From: a bacterium
GTDB taxonomy: Bacteria > Auribacterota > UBA3054
Length of the DNA stretch: 40,917 nt
NCBI GenBank assembly: GCA_017649705.1
Contig: JAGCGH010000008.1
Location: forward strand, 1-40,917
Direction: 5' to 3'
In this document: positions 32,737 through 40,650 of the stretch, piece by piece
Position numbering within the stretch: position 1 is the first letter of the stretch
How the letters are laid out: each line of letters begins with the position of its first letter
The notes under the pieces: model-generated
The model's input: the letters and a program-made list of their open reading frames with translations, nothing else
What the model was told of the DNA's origin: nothing
Databases searched by the model: none
Program-made: the position numbers and the translations under genes

Positions 32737-35700
32737 ATGTTCAAGAAACAACTTCTTCTTTTGGCCGTCCTGACTCTCTCGGCGGTTTTTGTGTTGGCTG
32801 ACGCCCCGGCGAACGACAACGTTGCCAATGCTCAGGCTTACACGATCGGTACCTCCGTCAACGGAACGACCACCGATGCTACCCTTGAAGACGGCGAATC
32901 TGCCGCCATCGGACAGGGCTGGGTCAACTCCGTTTGGTACAAAATCAACCTCGGCACGACTTTCCAGCAGAAAGTCACCATCAACGTCACTCATACTGAA
33001 GGCAGCGCTGAAGACGCCTGCCTTGTCGTCGCCACCGGCACCGGTTGGGGCGACTTCCAGATCCTCACTGCCCAGGACACGAGCGTTGACGAGACCTACA
33101 ACGGCAACCTCGACGGCGACAAAGACTACTACTTCGGCGTCTACGGCTGGAACGGCGATTGCTGCGGCGATTTCGTGATCAGCTCCACCAGCTCCCCCAT
33201 CAAGGACTGGTACGCCGCTCCTGGCGCCACCGGTTCCGGCGACTCCTTCGACGATCCCTGCGATCTGAAGACCGCCCTTGAAAGCGTTGCCACCGGCAAC
33301 TCCGTTTTCCTGGCCCCCGGCACCTACAGTCTTGCCGAAGTTGGCACTGAAGCTAACTTCCGCTGGATGGACGGCGTCTGGCTTCTTTGCTCCACCCCCG
33401 GCATCAACATCGTTGGCGCCGGCTCCGACCAGACTGTCATTCTTTGCGACGGCGACAATGACGTAGGCGTTGCCCTTTCCGGCAACGGCATCAATCTGAA
33501 AGGCGTCACCATCAATCACCCCAAGGACATCAAAGGCAACGACGCCTGGGGCGGCGCTTACTACGGCCTCGCCGGCGCCCTGACTCTCGCTGACTGCGGA
33601 AACAACAATTTGGAAGACGTCATCGTTTACGTCGGCGCTGAAGGCGAAATGGAAAACTGCGACAGCGGATACCTCATCCGTCCGGTCACCATCCAGCCCT
33701 CTCTCGGCACAACCGTCAACGTTAAGGACTGCGCTTTCATTTCCGAAGGCCTTCTGACCTCCTGCAACGTCAGGCCCATGGGCTCCGATGCCAGCGCCAA
33801 CGTTACCACGATCAACTTTGACTGCGTGACCTTGAGAAGCAACTATGACGTCATCCATGACATGAGAGCCATCACGGTCTTCGACCACAACTGCGCCATC
33901 TACGGCAACACTTGGTGGACCGGCAACTCCCCGCTGACTGTCAACGTCAGGAACTGCATCTTCCTGAACACCGGTATCCCCTGCGGCGAACAGGCCGGCG
34001 GTGAAGATGTGGTCTGGAATTTCAACGTCAGCAAGTGCTTCATGCCCGGAGCCAATCTTGAACAGACCACCTATGCCAACACCACCTATACCGATTGCGA
34101 CAACGTGATGGATCCCCAGGTCGAGACCGTTGGCTGGACCAGCTCCCTGGTCAAGGCCGGCAAAGGCTGCGTCATTCCGTACGCTGAATACGTGACCGTC
34201 GTCGACGAAGACTTCTCCTCCTATGACGAAGGAAGCCTCATCGGCAACTACGGCTGGTCCAACGGCTACGGCAACGACGGCAGCGGCACCGTTGTCAAAG
34301 ACGGCGGCAACACCTACGTCACGCTCACTTCCGGCAGCGGCCTCTGGGGCGCCCACTACAACTTTGACAACCCGGTTGCTACCGGTTGGTGCGATGGTTC
34401 CGCCAACAAGTATCGTCTCTGGGTCTACTCCGCCAGATTGAAATACAGCGGCTCCAACGCCAACCCCTGGTTCGGCTTCTGGACCCCGCAGCTTTACGAA
34501 TCCCAGTTCAAGAAAGACGGCGACCATTATCTGTTCTCCCCGGACGGCGCGACATGGTCCTCCCTCGAGATCCCTGTTGACGAGTGGTTCGACTTCGAGA
34601 TCGGCGTTGATCCCACCGCGGTCAACAAACGCCACAACACCCTGTACGTCACCATCAACGGCGTGACGGAAGAACTGAATGTCGTCGGCGGCCAGGAAAA
34701 TGACTCCGATATTTTCGGAACTTTCCGTTACTTCTTCTGGGGCGGCGGTCTGACCGTCTCCATCGACAACTTCAAGCTCGTGTATTATTGCGACGGCCCG
34801 GTCAACGACTATCTGAAGAACGCCAAAGAATTCACCGGCGCCGCTGTCGGCGACAACGAATACGCCCGCGTCGAATCCGGCGAAAGCACTGATAACCTGA
34901 ACTCCGTGTGGTACACCTTCCAGGCCACCAGCGACAAGAAGCTCGGCCTCTTCACCACCGGCACTTGGGATGAATTCGCCAACGACACCATGCTCGGCGT
35001 CTACTCCGCCAGCACCGCTACTCCGACCTTCGCTGATCTGACCGTCGTCGTTCCTCTGACCGACACCGGCAGAGACGAATCCGTCTCCTTCGATCAGGAA
35101 GTTGGCAAATACTACTTTGTCATCGTCGGTTCCTATGAAGGCGCTGGCGGCTTCATCCTCGGCTCCAAGAATCTCCCGAAGGACAACGTCTACGTCGCTC
35201 CCGGCGCAACCGGCGACGGCTGCTCTCCCGAGACCCCGATGGGCAGCATCTCCGAAGCTATGGAGCTCGTCACCTCCGGCAATTCCGTCATCCTCGCCCC
35301 GGGCGAATACAGCATTGCCGACAACTACAACCAGACCGATGTCTGGGGCGCCGGCATGACCGTGCTGTGCTTCAAGGTCGAAAACGTCACCCTGAAGGGC
35401 GCCGGCCCGGACAAGACCACCATCGTCGTTCCTCCGGGCTACGTTGGCATCCGTATGGAAAGAAAAGGCGCTTCCGTCCGCGACCTGACCGTCAAGGCCT
35501 ACCGCACCGACAACATGGTCTACCACTACAACTGGCATATGCAGGGCGCCATCTGCGCCTGCAACCAGCCCGGCATGAGCGTCAGCAACGTGGCCATCTA
35601 CTCCGAGCAGAAGAGCAACGAGATCCGTCCGTTCGCCATTTACAGTGTCAAGACCTTCAAAGCTGACAGAGTGGCTATTGAGGCTCCTGAGTGCTGCAGC

Positions 35701-36147
35701 CCCTTGTTCATCAACGCTTCTACGAACGTCTCGGTCAACTTCCTGACCACTTACGGCTGCAAGTTGAACAACAACCCGGGCATCTACTGCGGCAACTGGC
35801 CGTGGGGCAACCCCAAGAACGAAGGCGTGACCTTCAGGAACATCCTGGTCGCCAACGCTTACATGCCGTTCACGGTCGAAGCGGACGAGGAGATCTTCAT
35901 CTACGACTCCGTCTATTACGATTGCCCGAACCAGAGCAACTTCGCCGATAGCGCTGATGTCGTCGAAGAAGGCTGCCAGTCCTTCATGGAAGGCGAGAAC
36001 GATCCTAAGTTCGAGACCTACGAAGGCTATATCCTGACCGCCACTGAGAAGATCAACATCTACAAGAACGTCGGCTGGCACACCGTGCCCGAACCGGCCT
36101 TCTTCGGACTGCTGGCTCTCGTTGCTCTCTTCCTCCGCAGGAAGTAA
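32737..36147 (+). CDS. Large secreted beta-helix surface protein with PEP-CTERM-type tail and duplicated architecture
   Basis: The 1136-residue product has a signal peptide (1-21, ending VLADA). Its body contains two rounds of the same plan. First comes a pre-peptidase-C-like beta-sandwich (about 27-150, NSVWYKINLGT; about 689-812, NSVWYTFQATS). A right-handed parallel beta-helix follows, opening with WYAAPGATGSGDSFDDPCD at 158 and VYVAPGATGDGCSPETP at 818. Each helix continues with a GNSV.LAPG.YS strand. Between the rounds (about 488-688) is a concanavalin-like module (DEDFSSYDEGSLIG) related to those of the neighbouring surface protein. The end is VPEPAFFGLL..LFLRRK with Pro-Glu-Pro at 1118-1120. 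Beta-helix domains often bind or cleave polysaccharides, but I see no clear catalytic motif. Surface attachment through an exosortase is inference from the tail. Confidence 0.87.
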   Translation: MFKKQLLLLAVLTLSAVFVLADAPANDNVANAQAYTIGTSVNGTTTDATLEDGESAAIGQGWVNSVWYKINLGTTFQQKVTINVTHTEGSAEDACLVVATGTGWGDFQILTAQDTSVDETYNGNLDGDKDYYFGVYGWNGDCCGDFVISSTSSPIKDWYAAPGATGSGDSFDDPCDLKTALESVATGNSVFLAPGTYSLAEVGTEANFRWMDGVWLLCSTPGINIVGAGSDQTVILCDGDNDVGVALSGNGINLKGVTINHPKDIKGNDAWGGAYYGLAGALTLADCGNNNLEDVIVYVGAEGEMENCDSGYLIRPVTIQPSLGTTVNVKDCAFISEGLLTSCNVRPMGSDASANVTTINFDCVTLRSNYDVIHDMRAITVFDHNCAIYGNTWWTGNSPLTVNVRNCIFLNTGIPCGEQAGGEDVVWNFNVSKCFMPGANLEQTTYANTTYTDCDNVMDPQVETVGWTSSLVKAGKGCVIPYAEYVTVVDEDFSSYDEGSLIGNYGWSNGYGNDGSGTVVKDGGNTYVTLTSGSGLWGAHYNFDNPVATGWCDGSANKYRLWVYSARLKYSGSNANPWFGFWTPQLYESQFKKDGDHYLFSPDGATWSSLEIPVDEWFDFEIGVDPTAVNKRHNTLYVTINGVTEELNVVGGQENDSDIFGTFRYFFWGGGLTVSIDNFKLVYYCDGPVNDYLKNAKEFTGAAVGDNEYARVESGESTDNLNSVWYTFQATSDKKLGLFTTGTWDEFANDTMLGVYSASTATPTFADLTVVVPLTDTGRDESVSFDQEVGKYYFVIVGSYEGAGGFILGSKNLPKDNVYVAPGATGDGCSPETPMGSISEAMELVTSGNSVILAPGEYSIADNYNQTDVWGAGMTVLCFKVENVTLKGAGPDKTTIVVPPGYVGIRMERKGASVRDLTVKAYRTDNMVYHYNWHMQGAICACNQPGMSVSNVAIYSEQKSNEIRPFAIYSVKTFKADRVAIEAPECCSPLFINASTNVSVNFLTTYGCKLNNNPGIYCGNWPWGNPKNEGVTFRNILVANAYMPFTVEADEEIFIYDSVYYDCPNQSNFADSADVVEEGCQSFMEGENDPKFETYEGYILTATEKINIYKNVGWHTVPEPAFFGLLALVALFLRRK

Positions 36148-36171
36148 GAGCTAGCCGAGTTAAACAAGGCT

Positions 36172-36206
36172 AAAAAAACTCCCGGAATTTTTCCGGGAGT
36201 TTTTTT
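36172..36206. terminator. Bidirectional rho-independent terminator
   Basis: A 16-bp stem (36172-36187 with 36191-36206) closes on a TTT loop, with core ACTCCCGGAA and flanking A/T runs. It lies between the convergent surface-protein and CCA-transferase genes. Confidence 0.92.
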
Positions 36207-36211
36207 TATTC

Positions 36212-37570
36212 TTATTTTTCGGCCTCGGCTATTCTTCTCGCCTCCGAAAGGAGTTTTTCGCGGGTGGCGGACTTCGGCTTCTTCAAGGCAAAGGCGTAAA
36301 GCTTTTGCAGCATCTTCCCCACCGCCGGGCCTGGAGCGATCTTAAGTTCGCGCATGATGTCCTCGCCGGTCACGGGCAGGTCCCTGAGCTTCAGGACCCT
36401 ATGCTCTTTCATGATGCGGTAATAGCGCTCCATGATGGGCCGCGTGATCTTAAATATATAGGAAAAGGGCTTGTCTGTGTGGCAGGCGTTGCCCCTGAGG
36501 TCGCAGAGCATTAGCCTTATGAGATCCCTGAAGGAAATGTGTTTCAGGCTGCCGATGAGGCGCTGGAGGGCCGGATCCTTCATGTGGGAGTCGAAGAGCA
36601 AAGGCCGCATGTGATACTTGGTGTATTCCGCCACGGTGTCTATGATCTCGTTGCTATATTTGAGATCTTTCAGGGCTTTCCTTACCATCTTCTCGCCCAG
36701 GACCTCGTGCTTGTAAAAAGTGCAGGAGCCGTCTTTGGTCTCCGCTTTGGCAAGCGGCTTGGCGATGTCGTGCAAAAGGCAGGCCAGGCGGAAGGAAAGA
36801 TCCTTTTTCCTCGCGTTTTTCAAAGTCAGCAGCGCGTGCTCCCAGCAGTCCTCCTTGTGGTGCGGAGGCTGGGCGCAGCCTATGCTTGGCACGAGGTCCA
36901 ATATGAGATAAGGCAGCAGCCCGAGCCTGGCCGCCAGATCCAGGGCTTTCTCCGGACGGGGGCCCGTGAGCATCTTCGAGAGCTCCTGCTGGCGCCTTTC
37001 CATGGAAACGAAGTCCACAAGATGACTGAGATCTTTTATGGCTTTCGCCGAGGACGGCGTGATCATTCCGTCGATTTTAGCGGCGAAGCGGCAGGCCCTG
37101 AGAGCCCTCAGGGGATCCTCCCGCATCCTTTTCCGGGCGCTGCCCACGAAGCGGATGACCTTGCTCTCAAGGTCTTTCTGGCCGCCGTAAGGATCTATGA
37201 TGTTTTCCCCGTCATAAGCCATGGCGTTGACGGTGAAGTCGCGGCGGGAAAGATCGTCCTCTATGGTGTCGGCATAGGTCACGGAGTCCGGGTGGCGGTG
37301 GTCCAAATAGGTCCCGTCGTTCCTGAAGGTGGAGACTTCCACCCCGTTGACCAGCATGACGCCGAAAGCCTGGCCCACGGCGCGGCTTTTGGGGAAGATC
37401 CTTTTGATGTCCCCCGGCCTGGCGTTGGTGGCCACGTCGTAGTCGTCGCAGGGGATACCCAGCAGCGCGTCCCTGACGCAGCCTCCCACCAGGAAGGCCT
37501 CAAAACCTCCTGAGCGCAGTTTTGCGAGGATTTCCCCCACCTTGGAAGGTATTCTTATGGGCAAAGTCAC
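36212..37570 (-). CDS. cca: CCA tRNA nucleotidyltransferase / poly(A) polymerase family protein with HD domain
   Basis: This 452-residue class II nucleotidyltransferase is expected to add or repair the 3' CCA end of tRNAs. The head has FLVGGCVRDALLG and the metal-binding acidic pair in CDDYDVATNA. RRDFTVNAMAYD and EDPLRALRACRFAAKI are the base-recognition motifs. A metal-dependent HD motif follows (CLLHDIAKPLAKAE, residues about 265-278), as in the bacterial CCA enzymes that also have phosphohydrolase activity. The family cannot be split safely from PcnB by eye; the HD domain favours CCA addition. It begins 9 bp after the phosphoglucomutase-like gene and ends at a bidirectional terminator. 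Confidence 0.88.
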   Translation of the reverse strand: MTLPIRIPSKVGEILAKLRSGGFEAFLVGGCVRDALLGIPCDDYDVATNARPGDIKRIFPKSRAVGQAFGVMLVNGVEVSTFRNDGTYLDHRHPDSVTYADTIEDDLSRRDFTVNAMAYDGENIIDPYGGQKDLESKVIRFVGSARKRMREDPLRALRACRFAAKIDGMITPSSAKAIKDLSHLVDFVSMERRQQELSKMLTGPRPEKALDLAARLGLLPYLILDLVPSIGCAQPPHHKEDCWEHALLTLKNARKKDLSFRLACLLHDIAKPLAKAETKDGSCTFYKHEVLGEKMVRKALKDLKYSNEIIDTVAEYTKYHMRPLLFDSHMKDPALQRLIGSLKHISFRDLIRLMLCDLRGNACHTDKPFSYIFKITRPIMERYYRIMKEHRVLKLRDLPVTGEDIMRELKIAPGPAVGKMLQKLYAFALKKPKSATREKLLSEARRIAEAEK

Positions 37571-37579
37571 TTGGGGCCT

Positions 37580-38242
37580 TTAAAAGAGTTTCCTGAGGTC
37601 CTCGACGGTGATGTCCGCCACGGAATCCCTGATGAGGTCGGCGCCGGACTCCTTGATATAGTCCCCCACGCCCACGCACTTGAAGCCGGCGGCCCTGAGG
37701 GCCTCGATGCCGAGAAGGGCGTCTTCAATGCCAACCACTTCGTCGGGGGCGGCGCCGGAGACTTCCTGGGCCTTCAGGAAAATGTCCGGGGCGGGCTTGG
37801 TCTTCACGATGTCCATCCTGTCCACCACGGCGTAAAAATAATCGCCCAGCCTGGCGCAGCGGATGACGTCCTTGGCGTTCTTGGAGCCAGAGGCCACCAC
37901 GGACTTTATGCCGGCCGCGGAGAGCGCTTCCAAGAGCTCCACGGCGCCCGGGAGGCGCAGCTCGTCGGGATCGCAGTTGTGCAAAAGCTCCAGGTAATAG
38001 CCGTTCTTGCGGTCGGTCAATTCCTTGCAGGTCATATCATCCGGAAGCGCCCTGTCGTTGAAGACCGTGAAGAGCCTCTTCAGGCAAAGTTCCCTGGCCA
38101 TGCCCCGGAAATCGTCGCCCTGCTCCCTTGTGAAGGAGAGGCCGAGATCCTTCGCCAGCATGTCCCAGCTTTTATAATGTAGATAATGGGAGTCCACCAG
38201 GACGCCGTCCAGATCGAATAAGACCGCTTTTAATTCTGACAT
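37580..38242 (-). CDS. Beta-phosphoglucomutase-like HAD hydrolase
   Basis: This 220-residue cytoplasmic HAD subfamily IA protein has motif I AVLFDLDGVLVDS (nucleophile and acid Asp10/Asp12). The helical cap follows, then SVVASGSKNA (motif II), the Lys in KTKPAPDIFLKA and VVGIEDALLGIEALRAAG (motif III). The VASGS and GIEDALLGIEA patterns and the length are those of the beta-phosphoglucomutase group, which interconverts beta-glucose 1- and 6-phosphates. Phosphatase activity on a sugar phosphate is the main alternative. It leads a two-gene operon with the CCA-transferase gene and has an extended -10 promoter (TTTGGTATAAT). Confidence 0.88.
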   Translation of the reverse strand: MSELKAVLFDLDGVLVDSHYLHYKSWDMLAKDLGLSFTREQGDDFRGMARELCLKRLFTVFNDRALPDDMTCKELTDRKNGYYLELLHNCDPDELRLPGAVELLEALSAAGIKSVVASGSKNAKDVIRCARLGDYFYAVVDRMDIVKTKPAPDIFLKAQEVSGAAPDEVVGIEDALLGIEALRAAGFKCVGVGDYIKESGADLIRDSVADITVEDLRKLF

Positions 38243-38271
38243 GATCTTTCCTCTTTTTTTCCTTTGGAAAA

Positions 38272-38282
38272 ATTATACCAAA
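38272..38282 (-). promoter_or_regulatory. Extended -10 promoter of the phosphoglucomutase-like gene
   Basis: The minus strand reads TTTGGTATAAT (TGG followed by TATAAT at 38277-38272), without a -35. It is divergent from the lipoprotein promoter 65 bp away. Confidence 0.6.
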
Positions 38283-38341
38283 TCCTCGCCGTGAGCCCCT
38301 TTGGAACCCCCTTCCGGCTCCCCTTCCCGCTCGCTTCCCGA

Positions 38342-38353
38342 TTTTGATAAAAT
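38342..38353 (+). promoter_or_regulatory. Extended -10 promoter of the lipoprotein / TIGR04073-like cluster
   Basis: TTTTGATAAAAT has TGA before TAAAAT (38348-38353) and no -35 in the GC-rich sequence upstream. Transcription would start near 38360, about 25 nt before the ATG at 38385. A further AT-rich tract follows. Confidence 0.6.
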
Positions 38354-38384
38354 AAAATAATAATACCTATTTCATAAAGTGAAC

Positions 38385-38942
38385 ATGAGGACCCTACAGT
38401 TTTGCCTGCTTCTGCCGGCGGCGTGGCTTCTTTGCGCCTGCGAACCTTCCCCCAGGGAGGCGGCGGAGATCTTTTGCCGCGACCTGGAAAAGGGCGACTG
38501 GCAAAGCTGCGCCCGGCTCATGACCCCGGAGCTGCGCGCTTCCGTGGCAAAGGCTTTCGAGTCCTGGCCTCTCCTTAGGTTCTCCATGTCGTATTACACT
38601 GACGAAAAGAAGTGCGAGTTTCTGAGATACGAGACCAGGGACGGCAAGGCCCACACTCTCGTGAGCTACAGCTGGCGCTTCGCCAAGGCTCCCGTGCCCG
38701 GAAGCGTCTTTTTGGACTTGGTCTGGCGCCCCGCCGACGAGCGCTGGCGCATTGAGGACATCTACGCCTCCAGCCACTTCGACATGCTCCTGCCCGTAAC
38801 CGCCGCAACTCCCCCGGAAGCCGCGGAAAAAGCCCATTTTTCCAGCAGCGGCTTCATTTACACCATTCCCTACCGGGGAGACGAGGACTGGCAGTCCCTG
38901 GGCGGCGTTTTGGAAAACTATCTAAAAAACTGGTACGAATAA
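38385..38942 (+). CDS. Small putative lipoprotein, unknown function
   Basis: This 185-residue protein has a hydrophobic signal ending LLCAC, consistent with a lipobox and lipidated Cys19 (Cys17 precedes it). After that, the sequence resembles an NTF2/DUF4878-like fold by general pattern only: a helix with AAEIFCRDLEKGDWQSCARLM, then strands with a late DLVWRPADERWRIEDIYAS. Such domains are common in small lipoproteins without known activity. A GTG at 38379, two codons upstream, is an alternative start. It is the first gene of a compact cluster leading to three TIGR04073-like proteins and ahcY, the next gene beginning 29 bp later. Confidence 0.75.
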   Translation: MRTLQFCLLLPAAWLLCACEPSPREAAEIFCRDLEKGDWQSCARLMTPELRASVAKAFESWPLLRFSMSYYTDEKKCEFLRYETRDGKAHTLVSYSWRFAKAPVPGSVFLDLVWRPADERWRIEDIYASSHFDMLLPVTAATPPEAAEKAHFSSSGFIYTIPYRGDEDWQSLGGVLENYLKNWYE

Positions 38943-38971
38943 GATCTTAAAAAAATAAAACAAGGATAACC

Positions 38972-39724
38972 ATGCGTAATCTTAAATTTGCTCTTCCGGC
39001 TCTTCTTCTTGCCTTGTCTCTGAACGCCTACTGCGACGGGGACGCCTTCAGGGAGGAAGACAGCCTGAAAGCCAGTTCGCGAAGCGGCTCCGGTTCGGGA
39101 GCCCCAACCTCCGGGATCTCATCCGCAAGTTCAGGTATCTCTGATACAGGCTCAGCGGGAACCGCTTCCTCCCGTGTCGTGGAAATGCCTTTCTTCTCCC
39201 AAGAGGAAAAAGAAGTTCCGCCTTTGGAGACCGAAGTCTATCCCGAGGACGAATCCGTGAAGCTCACCATGACTCCCGAGGAAGCCCACGACCAGTACAT
39301 ATTGGACAGCCGCCCGGCCTGGTACAAACGCATGCCCTGGGGCCTCTGCCGCGGTTTCGTCAACCTGGTCACCTGCCCCGGCGAACTTGGCCGCGGCTTC
39401 ACCTACGCCTTCGGCGACTACCACTGGGCCCTGGCGATCCCGGCGGGGCTTATAGGCGGCGTCGCCGGCACCCTGGGACGCTGCGGAGCCGGCGTGGCCG
39501 ACATCCTGACCCTGGGCTTCTTCGGCGACAGGGATCTGGCTGAGAATTTCCCGGACTACGTCTGGCAGGGCCAGTGGGACTACGGCCTCTACGGGCAAAA
39601 GCAAAGCGCCCCCGCCGCCGAAACGGCGGAGCCGGATGCCCCCAGGGAAGACCTGGGCGAAGGCTACATCCCCAGCCCCACCGCCAGAACGCCCCTGAAA
39701 GCCCGCCGGGCCTCGGAGAGATGA
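38972..39724 (+). CDS. Exported TIGR04073-like protein, paralog 1 (long form)
   Basis: This 250-residue protein has a signal peptide (1-21, ending NAYC/DG), a Ser/Gly-rich low-complexity stretch (about 34-67) and an acidic segment. Then comes a core of about 100 residues (115-207): GLCRGFVNLVTCPGELGRGFTY, a glycine-rich hydrophobic stretch (LIGGVAGTLGRCGAGVADI) and LTLGFFGD..PDYVWQGQW. From memory this core is like the exosortase-system-associated family TIGR04073, known mainly from Verrucomicrobia and Lentisphaerae, whose function is unknown. A Pro/Ala-rich tail ends the protein. The two next genes encode shorter paralogs. AAGGA precedes the ATG. The Ser-rich spacer could let the core reach away from a membrane. 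Confidence 0.78.
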   Translation: MRNLKFALPALLLALSLNAYCDGDAFREEDSLKASSRSGSGSGAPTSGISSASSGISDTGSAGTASSRVVEMPFFSQEEKEVPPLETEVYPEDESVKLTMTPEEAHDQYILDSRPAWYKRMPWGLCRGFVNLVTCPGELGRGFTYAFGDYHWALAIPAGLIGGVAGTLGRCGAGVADILTLGFFGDRDLAENFPDYVWQGQWDYGLYGQKQSAPAAETAEPDAPREDLGEGYIPSPTARTPLKARRASER

Positions 39725-39726
39725 TA

Positions 39727-40179
39727 ATGAAAAAAATTATTTTCCTTTGCCTTGTATCTTTTGCGGCCGCCGCCTCCAACATCGAGCAGGTGGTGCCGCC
39801 TAAAGAGGAGGCCGGGCAGAAGGCCTCCTGTGAATGCCCCAACTGCCGTCAGAGCGACGCGGGCAACTATCTTTTCCGCTGCGGAGAATACTCCGACAAG
39901 GACTGTAACCGCGAAGTCAACGGCTTCCTCCCGGGCTTCGTCAACGTTCTGACCTGCTGGCTGGAGCTGCCCAGGGCCTTCACCTACGAGGCCACCGCCC
40001 GCCCGCGCTCCATGATCGTTTTGGCGCCGCTTATCGGGACCTCGCTCACGGGACTCAGGGCCCTCCAGGGCGTCGGCAACATACTGACGCTCGGGCTCTG
40101 TGACAAATTCATCCGCGGCGACATGCCGCAGTATGTCTGGGACGCCCTTTGGCTGGCCAGAGAACCTGAATCTGATTAA
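39727..40179 (+). CDS. Exported TIGR04073-like protein, paralog 2 with Cys-rich N-terminus
   Basis: This 150-residue protein has a signal peptide (MKKIIFLCLVSFAAAAS). A segment with six cysteines follows (CECPNC, then FRC and DKDC), suggesting disulfides or a small metal site. The core matches its neighbours: GFLPGFVNVLTCWLELPRAFTYE, a hydrophobic glycine-containing stretch and LTLGLCDKFIRG..PQYVWDALW. I chose ATG 39727, which has GGAGAG six bases upstream. ATG 39721 overlaps the previous stop as ATGA and would add only two residues. No function is known for the family; tandem copies imply related but distinct partners. Confidence 0.78.
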   Translation: MKKIIFLCLVSFAAAASNIEQVVPPKEEAGQKASCECPNCRQSDAGNYLFRCGEYSDKDCNREVNGFLPGFVNVLTCWLELPRAFTYEATARPRSMIVLAPLIGTSLTGLRALQGVGNILTLGLCDKFIRGDMPQYVWDALWLAREPESD

Positions 40180-40198
40180 TCTAATCCGGAGAAATATC

Positions 40199-40645
40199 AT
40201 GCGCAAGCTTTCTCTTCTTTTCATAGCGGTCGTTTTGTTATCGCAAAACCTTTTGGCGACGGTCGACACCGACTACCCGGAGCGCAACACGATCAATCCG
40301 CCCTACGCCATCATGAGAGGCATCGTCAACCTTTGCACTTTCTGGGTGGAGTATCCCAGGTGCCTGGTCTATGATTACGACCGCATGTCCCCCATGGGCG
40401 TCTTCATCTTCCCCTTCACGGGTACGTTCTACGGCCTGGCCAGAGTTTTCCTTTCCGCCGGCGACCTGGTCCTCCTGGGCTTCACCGGGCCCAACGGCTA
40501 CAGCGAGGATTTCATAAGGGAATACGTGTGGCAGATGCCCTGGAACGCCTACAAGGGAACCAGCGAAGTCAAAACTGTCGAAAACGCGGAAGAGCCCGTG
40601 GATTTCGACAAATTGGAAAAAGTTAACATCAACAGCCTGCTGTAA
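40199..40645 (+). CDS. Exported TIGR04073-like protein, paralog 3
   Basis: This 148-residue protein has a signal peptide ([20 protein letters not shown]). The core starts early: [23 protein letters not shown], the hydrophobic [22 protein letters not shown] and [21 protein letters not shown]. The shared pattern with the other two is R-G-x-V-N-L-x-T-x-W-x-E-x-P-R and a closing Y-V-W-x-x-x-W. The start is ATG 40199, with CCGGAG eight bases upstream. The open frame extends 33 codons further back, but that part lies in the preceding gene and lacks a signal sequence. It ends 5 bp before ahcY, so transcription probably continues into it. Confidence 0.78.
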   Translation: MRKLSLLFIAVVLLSQNLLATVDTDYPERNTINPPYAIMRGIVNLCTFWVEYPRCLVYDYDRMSPMGVFIFPFTGTFYGLARVFLSAGDLVLLGFTGPNGYSEDFIREYVWQMPWNAYKGTSEVKTVENAEEPVDFDKLEKVNINSLL

Positions 40646-40650
40646 AAATT

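Noticed and set aside
32722..36081. An 1119-codon open frame on the minus strand opposite the beta-helix protein gene
   Set aside because: Same cause. The forward product has a signal peptide, repeats and a sorting tail, and the reverse product is low-complexity.
38243..38384. A small gene in the AT-rich gap between the divergent promoters
   Set aside because: The gap of about 140 bp is accounted for by two promoters and has no frame with a start, ribosome site and plausible composition.
40100..40198. Upstream extension of the third TIGR04073-like gene
   Set aside because: A signal peptide and ribosome site belong to ATG 40199; the extension is antisense-free but lies within the preceding gene in another frame.
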